Position numbers and translations under genes: made by a program. This document shows, in pieces, positions 1 to 8,841 of a DNA stretch of 64,000 nt. The stretch spans positions 62,001 to 126,000 of the forward strand of contig NZ_JACCDE010000006.1 in assembly GCF_013415125.1 (NCBI RefSeq), read 5' to 3'. Position 1 is the first letter of the stretch; each line of letters starts with the position of its first letter. Origin of the DNA: Vreelandella glaciei (lineage in GTDB: Bacteria > Pseudomonadota > Gammaproteobacteria > Pseudomonadales > Halomonadaceae). The notes beneath the pieces are model-generated. The model did no database searches and was not told where the DNA came from. It saw only the letters and a list, made by a program, of their open reading frames with translations.

Positions 1-214
1 CTTCTACTATCGGCCCAAGGTGCTTGGTACACTCCGGAAAGCGTAGTGCTAGCAGCCCACAGCCAAGTGTATCCATCAGGCAATAACGCGCAGTTTCCAG
101 TGCCTCTTGAGATTCCACCTGATAGTTCAGGACATAATCGGCAATAGCCTGCAGCTCGGGATCGTAATCGGGCCGCTCGTTGGCCTCGGATGTGTCAGAT
201 GGTCTGGTAGACAT
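1..214 (-). CDS. prpD: 2-methylcitrate dehydratase PrpD (N-terminal part only)
   Basis: The first 71 codons of a gene that continues beyond the left edge. The translation begins MSTRPSDTSE and contains DYVLNYQ, ARYCLMDTLGCGL and KHLGPIV, which match the N-terminus of PrpD of the MmgE/PrpD family. PrpD dehydrates 2-methylcitrate to cis-2-methylaconitate in the cytoplasmic methylcitrate cycle. The ATG at 214 is preceded by AGGAGAG, a good ribosome site. It lies 54 bases after prpF and is the last visible gene of the prp operon. Its presence next to acnD/prpF means the operon codes for two alternative dehydration routes. Identity is secure from this short piece; completeness cannot be judged. 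Confidence 0.9.
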   Translation of the reverse strand, partial: MSTRPSDTSEANERPDYDPELQAIADYVLNYQVESQEALETARYCLMDTLGCGLLALRFPECTKHLGPIVE

Positions 215-268
215 AGCCCTCTCTCCTACTGTTGGATCACCCACTTAGTATGGCCCAAGGAAGGCTTC

Positions 269-1465
269 CTAAAAGCTGTCACCAGGAATTCTCACCAATC
301 CTTCCATCAACACCCGGGCGCTGCGACTCATCACCGCCTGCTCGATATGCCACCGCCCGTCTACCAAGCTTGCTTCAGCGCCCACCCGCAGGCTGCCGGA
401 GGGGTGCCCGAAGGTGACCTCGTTTCGCTTACTACCACCGGCGGCCAGATTCACTACTGTGCCCTCAATGGCTGCTGCGGCAGCAATGGCGACGGCGGCG
501 GTGCCCATCATGGCGTGGTGCAATTTGCCCATAGAGAGCGCTCGCACCAGCAGATCGATATCAGACGCCTGTACGTTTTTACCGCTCGATGATACGTAAT
601 CCGCTGGCGGCGCTACGAAAGCGACTTTGGGAGTGTGCTGTCGTTTACCCGCCTCGCTGACATCACTGATCAGCCCCATAAGCACAGCGCCATGGGCACG
701 AATGGTTTCAAACATCTCAAGCGCCCGGCTGTCGCCATTGATGGCGTCCTGCAGCTCGGCGCCGGTATAGCCAATGTCGGTAGCGTTAATAAACACGGTG
801 GGAATACCGGCATTAATCAGAGTGGCTTTCAATATCCCCACGCCGGGCACATCCAGCTGGTCAATAAGATTACCGGTAGGAAAAATGGCCCCCTCACCAT
901 CGGCCGGATCCATAAAGGCCACCGGAATCTCGGCGGCAGGAAAGGTCACCCCATCCAGCTCAAAGTCGCCGGTCTCCTGCACTTCGCCATTGACGATAGG
1001 CACCCGAGACACGATGGTTTTATGGATATTTACCTGCCAAATGCGTACCTCGACCACGCCGTTTTCAGGGATACGCTCAGGATGGATCAGACCATTGGTA
1101 ATTGCGAAAGGGCCGACCGCCGCGGAGAGGTTGCCGCAATTACCGCTCCAATCCACATAGGGCTTGTCGATGGAGACCTGACCGAACAGGTAATCCACAT
1201 CGTGTTCTGCCGACTCACTTTCAGACAGAATCACCGTCTTGCTGGTACTTGAAGTGGCGCCCCCCATACCATCAATCTGCTTTTCGTAAGGGTCAGGGCT
1301 ACCGATGACACGCAGTAGCAACTGATCCCGCGCTACGCCCGGCTGCTGGGCCGCTTCGGGTAGATCGTTGAGCTTAAAAAATACGCCCTTACTGGTGCCG
1401 CCGCGCATATAGGTGGCAGGGATCTTTATCTGCGGCACATGTTTGTTTTGAACTGACTCGCTCAT
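269..1465 (-). CDS. prpF: 2-methylaconitate isomerase PrpF
   Basis: A 398-residue protein of the PrpF family (diaminopimelate-epimerase fold). PrpF isomerises the 2-methylaconitate made by AcnD so that the later methylcitrate-cycle steps can proceed. The N-terminal signature YMRGGTSKGVFF, the GGATSSTSK segment and the VDWSGNCGNLSAAVG segment are typical. I start it at the ATG at 1465 (MSESVQ), which has AGGAGT seven bases upstream. An upstream in-frame TTG at 1483 would add six residues but lies inside the ribosome site. It sits between acnD and prpD, the same order as in Pseudomonas aeruginosa. The 111-base gap to acnD contains an odd repeat structure described separately. Confidence 0.93.
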   Translation of the reverse strand: MSESVQNKHVPQIKIPATYMRGGTSKGVFFKLNDLPEAAQQPGVARDQLLLRVIGSPDPYEKQIDGMGGATSSTSKTVILSESESAEHDVDYLFGQVSIDKPYVDWSGNCGNLSAAVGPFAITNGLIHPERIPENGVVEVRIWQVNIHKTIVSRVPIVNGEVQETGDFELDGVTFPAAEIPVAFMDPADGEGAIFPTGNLIDQLDVPGVGILKATLINAGIPTVFINATDIGYTGAELQDAINGDSRALEMFETIRAHGAVLMGLISDVSEAGKRQHTPKVAFVAPPADYVSSSGKNVQASDIDLLVRALSMGKLHHAMMGTAAVAIAAAAAIEGTVVNLAAGGSKRNEVTFGHPSGSLRVGAEASLVDGRWHIEQAVMSRSARVLMEGLVRIPGDSF

Positions 1466-1484
1466 TGTTACCACTCCTAACAAT

Positions 1485-1558
1485 AACCCGGTGTTCTAAG
1501 CCTGATTCGAAAAGCTAGGTTCGAAAAGCTAGGTTCGAAAAGCTAAAGACACCGGGTT
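1485..1558. repeat. Triple 14-bp tandem repeat inside an inverted repeat, prpF-acnD gap
   Basis: The 14-base unit TTCGAAAAGCTAGG occurs almost three times head to tail at 1506-1545. It is flanked by the inverted pair AACCCGGTGTTCT (1485-1497) and AGACACCGGGTT (1547-1558). Transcribed from the minus strand, the outer arms would pair with the repeats in the loop. The unit itself contains the palindrome TTCGAA. The arms share the CCCGGTG word with the hairpin between prpC and acnD. Function is unknown: possibly an RNA processing or stability element, or a mobile-repeat remnant. Confidence 0.8.
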
Positions 1559-1576
1559 CTTTTGGCCAGATACGGT

Positions 1577-4186
1577 TTAAGCTGCCGACGATTCGAGGAA
1601 GTCCTGGGCGAAACGCTGCAGTACGCCACCAGCGGTGTAAATTGATACTTCCTCGGCGGTATCCAAACGGCACTTCATCGCGACGCGCTCGCTGTCTCCG
1701 CTTTGGCGATGGATTACCAGCGTGAGCATGGCTCCTGGCGAAACGGCGCCTTCGACATCAAAGGTTTCGGTGCCATCCAGACCGAGTGTCATGCGCGTAG
1801 TGCCCGGTTCAAACTCCAACGGCATCACCCCCATACCGATCAGGTTGGTGCGGTGAATACGCTCAAAGCCTTCGGCGGCGATTGCTTCAACGCCTGCCAG
1901 TGCCACCCCTTTGGCCGCCCAGTCCCGTGAAGAGCCCTGGCCGTAATCCGCCCCGGCAATAATGATCAGCGGCTGCTTACGCGCCATATAGGTTTCAATC
2001 GCTTCCCACATGCGGGTCACTTCGCCTTCCGGCTCTACCCGCGCCAACGACCCCTGTTTTACCTTGCCGTCAGCGTCGCGCACCATTTCGTTGAACAACT
2101 TCGGGTTGGCGAAGGTGGCGCGCTGGGCGGTAAGGTGGTCGCCGCGGTGGGTGGCGTAAGAGTTGAAGTCTTCTTCCGGCAGGCCCATTTTTGCCAGGTA
2201 CTCACCCGCCGCACTGTTCAACTGAATCGCGTTGGAGGGCGACAAGTGATCGGTGGTGATATTGTCGGGCAGTATCGCCAGTGGCCGCATACCTTTTAGG
2301 GTGCGCACCTTGGCCATATTGCCCTCCCAGTAAGGCGGGCGACGGATATAGGTACTTTGCGGCCGCCAGTCATATAGCGGGCTGACCTGAGCGCGGGCAC
2401 TCTTGTCCAGATCGAACATGGGAATATAGGTCTGGCGGAACTGCTCCGGCTTCACCGACGATTTAACAATCGCATCGATCTCTTCATCCGCTGGCCAGAT
2501 ATCCTTCAACGTGACGGGGTTCCCCGCCTGATCCACGCCCAGGACGTCTTTTTCGATATCGAAACGGATCGTGCCCGCAATCGCGTAGGCGACCACCAAC
2601 GGCGGTGACGCCAAAAAGGCCTGCTGGGCGTGGGGATGGATACGACCGTCGAAGTTACGGTTGCCGGAAAGCACGGCGGTCGCATAGAGATCGCGCTCAA
2701 TAATCTCCTGCTGGATTTTTGGATCCAGCGCCCCGGACATACCGTTACAGGTAGTGCAGGCGTAGGCGACGACACCGAAGCCGAGGTTTTCCAGCTCGCC
2801 CATCAACCCGGCTTCTTCAAGATACATTTTGACGGTTTTTGAGCCCGGCGCCAGCGACGACTTCACCCAGGGCTTGCGCAGCAAACCCAGCCGGTTAGCG
2901 TTACGGGCAATTAGCCCGGCGGCGACCATATTGCGTGGGTTAGAGGTATTGGTGCAGCTGGTAATGGCGGCGATGATAACCGCGCCATCGGGCATTTTAC
3001 CTGCTTTCTCTTCCGCCTGTGCTGCCTCAAGCCCTACCGCAATACCGCGCTGGGCGAGCTCTGAAGTAGGCAAATGGGCATGGGGATTGGAAGGCCCGGC
3101 CAAGGTGCGCGTCACCGATGAGAGGTCAAAGGTCAGTACTCGCTCATACTCAACCTCGGTCAAGCTATCTGCCCACAGGCCGGTGTGCTTGGCGTAGGTT
3201 TCCACCAGCGCCACCTGCTCATCTTCACGGCCGGTAATTTTCAGGTAATCGATGGTTTGGCCATCGATGTAGAACATCGCCGCAGTCGCGCCGTACTCGG
3301 GCGTCATATTGGAGATAGTGGCGCGATCACCCACGGTGAGCGCGTCGGCACCTTCGCCATAAAACTCCAGGTAAGCGCCCACTACCCGCTCTTTACGCAG
3401 GAACTCGGTAATCGCCAGCACCATATCGGTACCGGTAATCCCTGGCTGTAGCTTGCCGGTCAGCTCCACGCCGACGATATCCGGCAGGCGCATCATGGAA
3501 GCGCGGCCTAGCATGACGCTTTCGGCCTCCAGGCCCCCCACGCCTACTGAAATCACGCCGAGTGCATCCACCATGGGCGTATGGCTATCGGTGCCTACAC
3601 AGGTATCCGGGTAGGCAATGCCGTCGCGGTTCTGTACCACCGGCGACATCTTCTCCAGATTGATCTGGTGCATGATGCCGTTGCCGGGGGGGATTACATC
3701 GACGTTCTCAAAGGCCGTTTTAGTCCAGTTGATAAAATGGAAGCGGTCATCGTTACGACGATCTTCAATGGCACGGTTTTTTTCGAAGGCACCCTCTTCC
3801 GATCCTGCGTGCTCTACCGCCAATGAGTGATCGACGATTAGCTGGGTGGGCACGACAGGATTAACCTTGGCGGGGTCGCCGCCCTTCTCGGCAATAGCGT
3901 CGCGCAGTCCGGCCAAATCAACCAGTGCGGTCTGGCCGAGGATATCGTGACAGACGACACGTGCCGGGTACCAAGGAAAATCCAGGTCGCTCCTGCGCTC
4001 GATCAGCTGTTTCAGCGCATCAGTGAGCAGGTCAGGATCGCAGCGGCGCACCAACTGCTCAGCCAGCACACGCGAGGTATAGGGCAGCTTCGCATAGGCA
4101 CCGGGCTGGATATCTTCCACCGCCTCGCGAGCATCAAAAAACTCAAGCGCTGTGCCAGGCAGGGGTTTACGGTATTGGGTATTCAT
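1577..4186 (-). CDS. acnD: 2-methylcitrate dehydratase AcnD (aconitase family, Fe/S-dependent)
   Basis: An 869-residue aconitase-family protein. AcnD dehydrates 2-methylcitrate, with PrpF as partner, in propionate breakdown. Cluster-binding cysteines are visible in ITSCTNTSNP (about residue 409) and ACTTCNGMSG (about residue 477), with a C-terminal swivel domain containing DYGQGSSRDWAAKG. I use the ATG at 4186 (MNTQYRKPLPG) because this is where family members begin. A longer open frame back to 4237 would run through a terminator-like hairpin. The gene lies between prpC and prpF in the prp operon. The context and the start MNTQYRKPLPG distinguish it from acnA, the closest alternative. Confidence 0.93.
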   Translation of the reverse strand: MNTQYRKPLPGTALEFFDAREAVEDIQPGAYAKLPYTSRVLAEQLVRRCDPDLLTDALKQLIERRSDLDFPWYPARVVCHDILGQTALVDLAGLRDAIAEKGGDPAKVNPVVPTQLIVDHSLAVEHAGSEEGAFEKNRAIEDRRNDDRFHFINWTKTAFENVDVIPPGNGIMHQINLEKMSPVVQNRDGIAYPDTCVGTDSHTPMVDALGVISVGVGGLEAESVMLGRASMMRLPDIVGVELTGKLQPGITGTDMVLAITEFLRKERVVGAYLEFYGEGADALTVGDRATISNMTPEYGATAAMFYIDGQTIDYLKITGREDEQVALVETYAKHTGLWADSLTEVEYERVLTFDLSSVTRTLAGPSNPHAHLPTSELAQRGIAVGLEAAQAEEKAGKMPDGAVIIAAITSCTNTSNPRNMVAAGLIARNANRLGLLRKPWVKSSLAPGSKTVKMYLEEAGLMGELENLGFGVVAYACTTCNGMSGALDPKIQQEIIERDLYATAVLSGNRNFDGRIHPHAQQAFLASPPLVVAYAIAGTIRFDIEKDVLGVDQAGNPVTLKDIWPADEEIDAIVKSSVKPEQFRQTYIPMFDLDKSARAQVSPLYDWRPQSTYIRRPPYWEGNMAKVRTLKGMRPLAILPDNITTDHLSPSNAIQLNSAAGEYLAKMGLPEEDFNSYATHRGDHLTAQRATFANPKLFNEMVRDADGKVKQGSLARVEPEGEVTRMWEAIETYMARKQPLIIIAGADYGQGSSRDWAAKGVALAGVEAIAAEGFERIHRTNLIGMGVMPLEFEPGTTRMTLGLDGTETFDVEGAVSPGAMLTLVIHRQSGDSERVAMKCRLDTAEEVSIYTAGGVLQRFAQDFLESSAA

Positions 4187-4211
4187 AGCAGACAGACTCA
4201 CAAGAAGGGGC

Positions 4212-4241
4212 TGAAAAAAGCCCGGTGTCCAAGTCACCGGG
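4212..4241 (-). terminator. Intrinsic terminator-like hairpin between prpC and acnD
   Basis: On the minus strand the arms GCCCGGTG and CACCGGGC form a perfect 8-bp stem with a 7-base loop (4219-4241), followed directly by TTTTTTC. This has every feature of a Rho-independent terminator, yet it sits inside the operon just after prpC and before acnD. It probably lowers expression of acnD-prpF-prpD relative to prpB-prpC. Confidence 0.75.
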
Positions 4242-4252
4242 CAGCAAGCGGT

Positions 4253-5380
4253 TCAGTCTCGCGCTTCTATCGGCACCCACTCGCTCTTCTCAGGGCCAGT
4301 GTAATCGGCGCTAGGGCGAATAATGCGGTTATTGGCGCGCTGCTCAAATACGTGCGCCGCCCAGCCGGTCAGCCGTGACATAACAAAAATCGGCGTAAAC
4401 AGCTTGGTAGGTATATCCATAAAGTGATAAGCGCTGGCGTGGAAAAAGTCTGCGTTACAGAACAGCTTCTTCTCACGCCACATAACCGCTTCGACCCGTT
4501 CAGAAACCGGGTAAAGCACCTTATCGCCCACATCGTCAGAGAGCTTCTTAGACCAATGCTTGATAATCGCGTTGCGCGGGTCGGACTCGCGATAAATCGC
4601 ATGCCCAAAGCCCATGATTTTATCCTTACGCTCCAGCATGCCCAGGATTTTGCTTTCTGCTTCTTCCGGCGACTGCCAATCCTCGATCATCGCCATGGCC
4701 GCTTCGTTGGCACCGCCATGCAGTGGGCCGCGCAGCGACCCAATCGCACCGGTCACGCAGGAGTGCATATCGGAAAGCGTGGAGGCACACACCCTTGCGG
4801 TAAAGGTAGAGGCGTTGAACTCATGCTCGGCGTAAAGAATCAGCGATACGTTCATAACCCGCGCATGCAGTTCAGAGGCGGGCTCGCCGCGCAGCATATT
4901 AAGGAAATGCCCGCCTACTGAGTCATCATCCGTTTCGGTGTCGATGCGTACGCCGTCGTGGGAAAAGCGGTACCAGTAGCAAATAATCGACGGCAGCACC
5001 GCCAGCAGCCGATCCGCAACGTCTTGTTGTTGATCAAAATTTTCCTCGGTTTCCAGATTGCCCAACATTGAGGTGCCGGTGCGCATGACATCCATCGGAT
5101 GGGCATCTTTGGGAATCTGCTCAAGCACCGTTTTCAGCGCATCGGGCAAACCGCGCAGGCTTTTGAGCTTGCTGATGTAGTGATCTAATTCGCCCTGGTT
5201 GGGCAGCTTGCCTTTTAACAGCAGGTAAGCGACCTCTTCGAATTTGGCTTTTTCGGCGAGCTCTTTGATATCGAAGCCACGGTAGGTCAGGCCTGAACCT
5301 GTTTTGCCTACCGTACACAGCGCGGTGGATCCGGCGCTCTGGCCACGTAGTCCTGCACCTGTTACGGGTTTATCAGCCAT
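4253..5380 (-). CDS. prpC: 2-methylcitrate synthase PrpC
   Basis: A 375-residue citrate-synthase-family enzyme that condenses propionyl-CoA with oxaloacetate to 2-methylcitrate. The short form (about 375 residues) is usual for PrpC, compared with about 430 for GltA. The family histidine motifs are visible as LHGGANEAAM and MGFGHAIYRESDPR, and the N-terminus has GLTYRGFDIKELAEKAKFEEVAYLLL. The ATG at 5380 is preceded by TAGGAGACACACC. It lies 74 bases downstream of prpB and is followed by a terminator-like hairpin before acnD. Operon context supports methylcitrate rather than ordinary citrate synthase activity. Confidence 0.95.
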   Translation of the reverse strand: MADKPVTGAGLRGQSAGSTALCTVGKTGSGLTYRGFDIKELAEKAKFEEVAYLLLKGKLPNQGELDHYISKLKSLRGLPDALKTVLEQIPKDAHPMDVMRTGTSMLGNLETEENFDQQQDVADRLLAVLPSIICYWYRFSHDGVRIDTETDDDSVGGHFLNMLRGEPASELHARVMNVSLILYAEHEFNASTFTARVCASTLSDMHSCVTGAIGSLRGPLHGGANEAAMAMIEDWQSPEEAESKILGMLERKDKIMGFGHAIYRESDPRNAIIKHWSKKLSDDVGDKVLYPVSERVEAVMWREKKLFCNADFFHASAYHFMDIPTKLFTPIFVMSRLTGWAAHVFEQRANNRIIRPSADYTGPEKSEWVPIEARD

Positions 5381-5454
5381 GGTGTGTCTCCTAACTCTGC
5401 TTTATTTTAAATTGTGTTTTTCAAATATGGTCGTTCATTAAGCTGGCGCTTGGT

Positions 5455-6345
5455 TTACTGGTCATCGCCTTTCTCGGCAAACAGCGCGTCCAGCTTCTGC
5501 TCAAAGTCGTGGTAGTTCAGGAAGTCGTAGAGCTCGTCGCGGGTTTGCATCAGCGGTACAACGTCTTTTTGGTGGCCGTTGTCGAGGATGCTTTGATAGA
5601 CCTGCAGTGCCGCGGCGTTCATAGCGCGGAAGGCCGAGAGCGGGTAAAGCACCATGCGGCAGCCAACGTCGCCAAGCTCCGTTTGAGTAAATAGCGGTGT
5701 AGCGCCGAACTCGGTAATATTGGCCAAAATGGGCGCGTTGACCCTTTCGCAAAAGGCTTTGTAATCATCCAGCGTGTGAACGGCTTCGGCGAAGATGGCA
5801 TCTGCCCCGGCTTCCACGCAGGCGTTGGCCCGCTCAATGGCCGCATCAAGGCCCTCTTTTTGAAATGCATCGGTGCGGGCAATCAAATAGAAGTCGGGGT
5901 CAATCTTGGCATCGGCGGCGGCTTTGATACGGTCGACCATCTCCTGCTGGGAGACAATTGCCTTATTGGGGCGATGGCCGCAGCGTTTTTGCGCGACTTG
6001 GTCTTCCATATGCACCGCGGCGACGCCAGCCCGCTGCATCTCTTTCACGGTGCGGGCGATATTAAAGGCACCACCCCAACCGGTATCGATATCCACCAGC
6101 AGCGGCAGCTCGGTGGCGCCGCAAATGCGGTGGGCATCTCCCACCACATCATTCATGGTCGTCATGCCCAGATCCGGCAAGCCGAACGATGCATTGGCGA
6201 CACCGCCACCGGAAAGGTAAATAGCCTGGTGACCGACTTTTTCTGCCATCAGCGCTGTATAGGCATTGATGGTGCCGAGTATCGGCAGCGGACGATTCGC
6301 TTCTAGCGCGGCCCGAAAGCGGGCGCCGGGAGTCATCTGGGACAT
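5455..6345 (-). CDS. prpB: 2-methylisocitrate lyase PrpB
   Basis: A 296-residue member of the isocitrate lyase/PEP mutase family. It splits 2-methylisocitrate into pyruvate and succinate, the last step of the methylcitrate cycle. The catalytic KRCGH loop is present, with the cysteine at residue 122. The metal-binding segment VDIDTGWGG and the HMEDQ motif precede it. The start is [11 protein letters not shown], with an AGGAGC ribosome site. It is the first structural gene after the GntR regulator, 57 bases downstream of it. Length and motifs match PrpB rather than the larger isocitrate lyase AceA. Confidence 0.95.
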   Translation of the reverse strand: MSQMTPGARFRAALEANRPLPILGTINAYTALMAEKVGHQAIYLSGGGVANASFGLPDLGMTTMNDVVGDAHRICGATELPLLVDIDTGWGGAFNIARTVKEMQRAGVAAVHMEDQVAQKRCGHRPNKAIVSQQEMVDRIKAAADAKIDPDFYLIARTDAFQKEGLDAAIERANACVEAGADAIFAEAVHTLDDYKAFCERVNAPILANITEFGATPLFTQTELGDVGCRMVLYPLSAFRAMNAAALQVYQSILDNGHQKDVVPLMQTRDELYDFLNYHDFEQKLDALFAEKGDDQ

Positions 6346-6402
6346 GAGGAGCTTCTCCTGTTGTTAATTTTTAGTTATGTTTTAGCTGTGTGATTGAGAG
6401 CG

Positions 6403-7137
6403 TTACGATTTAGATGCTGACTGTTCGAGAGTAGCTGCATAGCGATCCGCCACATTGGCGCGGGAGGCGCTGACGTGGCGGCGCATGAGCAGCTCGGCCA
6501 GCTCGGCATCGCCGGCCTCAATGGCATCGACAATGCGATGGTGCTCCACAAAGGCGCGCTGTGGTCGCGTGCCACTGGCACTGAACTGGGTGCGATAAAG
6601 ACGCACAAGGTAATAGAGATCGTCGCAGAGCAGGTTCATTAGCATTTTGTTATGACTGCCCTGAACGATGCAGTAGTGAAAATCGAGATCACCTTCGCGC
6701 TGGTAGTAAGCTTCGCCGCGTTTCAGGTCGGCCTGGCCTTCATGTAGCGCCAGCACATCCCGCAAGCCCTGGACCTCTTCCGGCGACATATGCTCCGCCG
6801 CTAAGCGCGCCGCCATACTTTCCAGGGCTTCACGCAGGTCAAACAGCTCTAAAAGCTCTTTCATCGAGAGCTTAACCACCCGAGCGCCCACATGGGGAAC
6901 CCGCTCGATTAAGCGGTGTGCTTCCAGGCGGCGCATCGCCTCGCGCAGCGGCCCGCGTGAAATACCGTAGGTTTTAGACAGTCCCGGCTCGGTGATCTTA
7001 CTGCCGGGAGCAAGCTCTCCGCGTACGATGGCATCCTGCAACTGATGAAATACCCGCTCGGCGAGCGTGCGTACTTCGGGTACAGCCATTTCATGCAGCG
7101 AGGTGTCGGAATAAGAAGAAGAAACGGGTAAGCTCAT
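6403..7137 (-). CDS. GntR/FCD-family transcription regulator of the prp operon
   Basis: A 244-residue regulator with an N-terminal winged helix-turn-helix (about residues 25-90, including LSKTYGISRGPLREAMRRLE) and a C-terminal all-helical FCD ligand domain (about 100-230). It heads the prp operon on the same strand, the position held by the GntR regulator in the Pseudomonas aeruginosa prp locus. It therefore probably senses a methylcitrate-cycle intermediate. A perfect palindrome TTGTCGACAA lies four bases before its start codon, with two related sites further upstream, so autoregulation is likely. The start is uncertain: no clear ribosome site precedes the ATG at 7137, and an internal ATG (MAVPEV, residue 17) is possible. 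Confidence 0.88.
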   Translation of the reverse strand: MSLPVSSSYSDTSLHEMAVPEVRTLAERVFHQLQDAIVRGELAPGSKITEPGLSKTYGISRGPLREAMRRLEAHRLIERVPHVGARVVKLSMKELLELFDLREALESMAARLAAEHMSPEEVQGLRDVLALHEGQADLKRGEAYYQREGDLDFHYCIVQGSHNKMLMNLLCDDLYYLVRLYRTQFSASGTRPQRAFVEHHRIVDAIEAGDAELAELLMRRHVSASRANVADRYAATLEQSASKS

Positions 7138-7141
7138 AGCG

Positions 7142-7270
7142 AATTGTCGACAATTAGGAACATAGCGAAACTTTAGCCTCGCGAGCCACAGCCGTCAACT
7201 TGCTTATAAAGCGACTCTATGCATCTTTCGTTGTAGACAAAAAGTCTAGCTGCAAAAAAAGTGTCAACAA
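7142..7270. promoter_or_regulatory. Operator cluster in front of the prp operon
   Basis: Three related sites lie between the prp regulator and pabB: a perfect 14-bp palindrome AATTGTCGACAATT (7142-7155), TTGTAGACAA (7231-7240) and GTGTCAACAA (7261-7270). The shape fits the short palindromes bound by FadR/FCD-type GntR proteins. The prp promoter must lie here, so these are the likely binding sites of the neighbouring regulator. That assignment is inference. Confidence 0.65.
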
Positions 7271-7337
7271 TCCCGCTTCGAGCGTGAGAAATGCGTCAAT
7301 CGTGCCACTGGTGCCGATCTTCAACGACCTCTAACAT

Positions 7338-8726
7338 ATGCAGCCCTTTTACCGGCCAGGCGTTTGCTTAATGAACCAGGCGTTGACGATAACTGCCCTG
7401 CCCTATTCACCCGATCCATTGGGAATATTCGCCTGCCTACGTGCCAGGCCCGGCGCGGTGCTGCTCGATAGTGGCCGCCCTATCGCCACCGGTCGCTTTG
7501 ATATTATCAGCAGCGACCCGCTTGCTACGCTGGAAGTTGCTCACCATGGCGAAGCGAGTATTGCGTCAGATCAGCTTAGCCTACCGGCGCACATAGCTAG
7601 TGATGCGTTTGCCCTGCAGCAGTGGCTACTGGATCAACTGGATATTCCTAATGAAACCAGTGAACTCCCTTTTTTAGGTGGGTTAATAGGCTACTGGGGC
7701 TACGATTTAGGGCGAAAAACCTTATCGATACCGAGCGCTCAGGCAAGCCCAGTAACGTTACCGCAAGCCCGCTTAGGGCTTTACGATTGGTGTATCACAC
7801 TGGATCACATGGCCCAACAGGCGTGGTTAATCGCCACCCCGCAGCGCCGGGAGCAGGTGGAGAGCTGGCTTACCCAGTCGCCAGGGCCAACTAGTGCGTT
7901 TACATTAACCAATAGCTTTAAAGCAGAACTTAGCCACGCCCAATACGTCGCACGCTTTAACGCCGTGCAGCGCTATATTCGAGCGGGTGACTGCTATCAA
8001 ATCAATCTGGCTCAGCGTTTTTATGCCGATTACCAGGGGGATGAGTGGCAGGCCTACCTGCAGTTACGCAAAGCGACCCCCACGCCCTATTCAGGTTTTA
8101 TGGCCTGGGGCGATAAGGCCGTACTGTCACTTTCGCCCGAGCGGTTTATTCAGTGCCGCAATGGCGAGGTCGAAACACGGCCGATTAAAGGTACCCGCCC
8201 GCGAGGCGCGACGCCAGAAGAGGATCAGTCGCTGGCTGAAGAGCTAATGAGCAGCACTAAAGATCGCGCTGAAAATGTGATGATTGTTGACCTGATGCGC
8301 AACGACCTGGGTCGTGTGTGTCAGCCTGGCTCCATTCGCGTGCCGCAGTTGTGCCACTTAGAGAGCTATCCCAACGTTCACCATTTAGTTAGCGTCGTAC
8401 AGGGGGAACTGGCCGATAACGACACACCACTGGCACTGCTTAAGGCAGCTTTTCCCGGCGGCTCAATTACCGGCGCACCCAAGATTCGCGCCATGCAGAT
8501 CATTGATGAATTAGAGCCCTGCCAGCGCAGCGTCTATTGCGGCAGTTTAGGCTATGTCGATGTACGCGGCAGTATGGATACCTCCATCGCTATTCGGACG
8601 GTGGTCGCCGAGGCGGGAAGATTGCACGTATGGGGAGGCGGAGGCTTAGTGGCAGACTCTCAAGCGGACGAAGAGCACACCGAAACACTGGATAAGATTC
8701 GCCATCTGATTGGCGCGTTGGAATAA
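7338..8726 (+). CDS. pabB: Aminodeoxychorismate synthase component I PabB
   Basis: A 462-residue chorismate-binding enzyme that, with a glutamine amidotransferase subunit, makes 4-amino-4-deoxychorismate for folate synthesis. The C-terminal catalytic domain shows RPIKGTRPRG, DLMRNDLGRVC, GGSITGAPKIRAMQ and SVYCGSLGYVD. The lysine in PIKGT is typical of PabB, where anthranilate synthase TrpE has a different residue. An internal ATG at 7371 (MNQALT) is an alternative start; neither has a strong ribosome site. No pabA is adjacent, so the amidotransferase may be the TrpG encoded further along or a PabA elsewhere. It is transcribed divergently from the prp operon. Confidence 0.92.
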   Translation: MQPFYRPGVCLMNQALTITALPYSPDPLGIFACLRARPGAVLLDSGRPIATGRFDIISSDPLATLEVAHHGEASIASDQLSLPAHIASDAFALQQWLLDQLDIPNETSELPFLGGLIGYWGYDLGRKTLSIPSAQASPVTLPQARLGLYDWCITLDHMAQQAWLIATPQRREQVESWLTQSPGPTSAFTLTNSFKAELSHAQYVARFNAVQRYIRAGDCYQINLAQRFYADYQGDEWQAYLQLRKATPTPYSGFMAWGDKAVLSLSPERFIQCRNGEVETRPIKGTRPRGATPEEDQSLAEELMSSTKDRAENVMIVDLMRNDLGRVCQPGSIRVPQLCHLESYPNVHHLVSVVQGELADNDTPLALLKAAFPGGSITGAPKIRAMQIIDELEPCQRSVYCGSLGYVDVRGSMDTSIAIRTVVAEAGRLHVWGGGGLVADSQADEEHTETLDKIRHLIGALE

Positions 8727-8750
8727 GAAATTAAATTTCTATATCAAAAA

Positions 8751-8764
8751 GGAATATAAAAACC
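8751..8764 (+). promoter_or_regulatory. Candidate CysB activator element upstream of cysH
   Basis: GGAATATAAAAACC lies about 78 bases before the cysH start in an AT-rich stretch. The decamer GAATATAAAA recurs exactly upstream of the sulfate transporter gene sbp (29987-29996). Sharing between two sulfur-assimilation promoters suggests a common CysB-bound or promoter element. CysB sites are degenerate, so this is only suggestive. Confidence 0.4.
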
Positions 8765-8841
8765 TAACTAAACGGTATTGGGGAGTCACGGGTCGGGTTT
8801 GATAACCTAGTCACCATATCTACACTCGAACAGGTGGCAGC

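Noticed and set aside
1506..1545. CRISPR-like array
   Set aside because: The 14-base units are contiguous with no spacers and only three copies. It is a simple tandem repeat.
8727..8739. GAAATTAAATTTC after pabB as a terminator
   Set aside because: The stem is only five A/T-rich pairs with a three-base loop and would not be stable.
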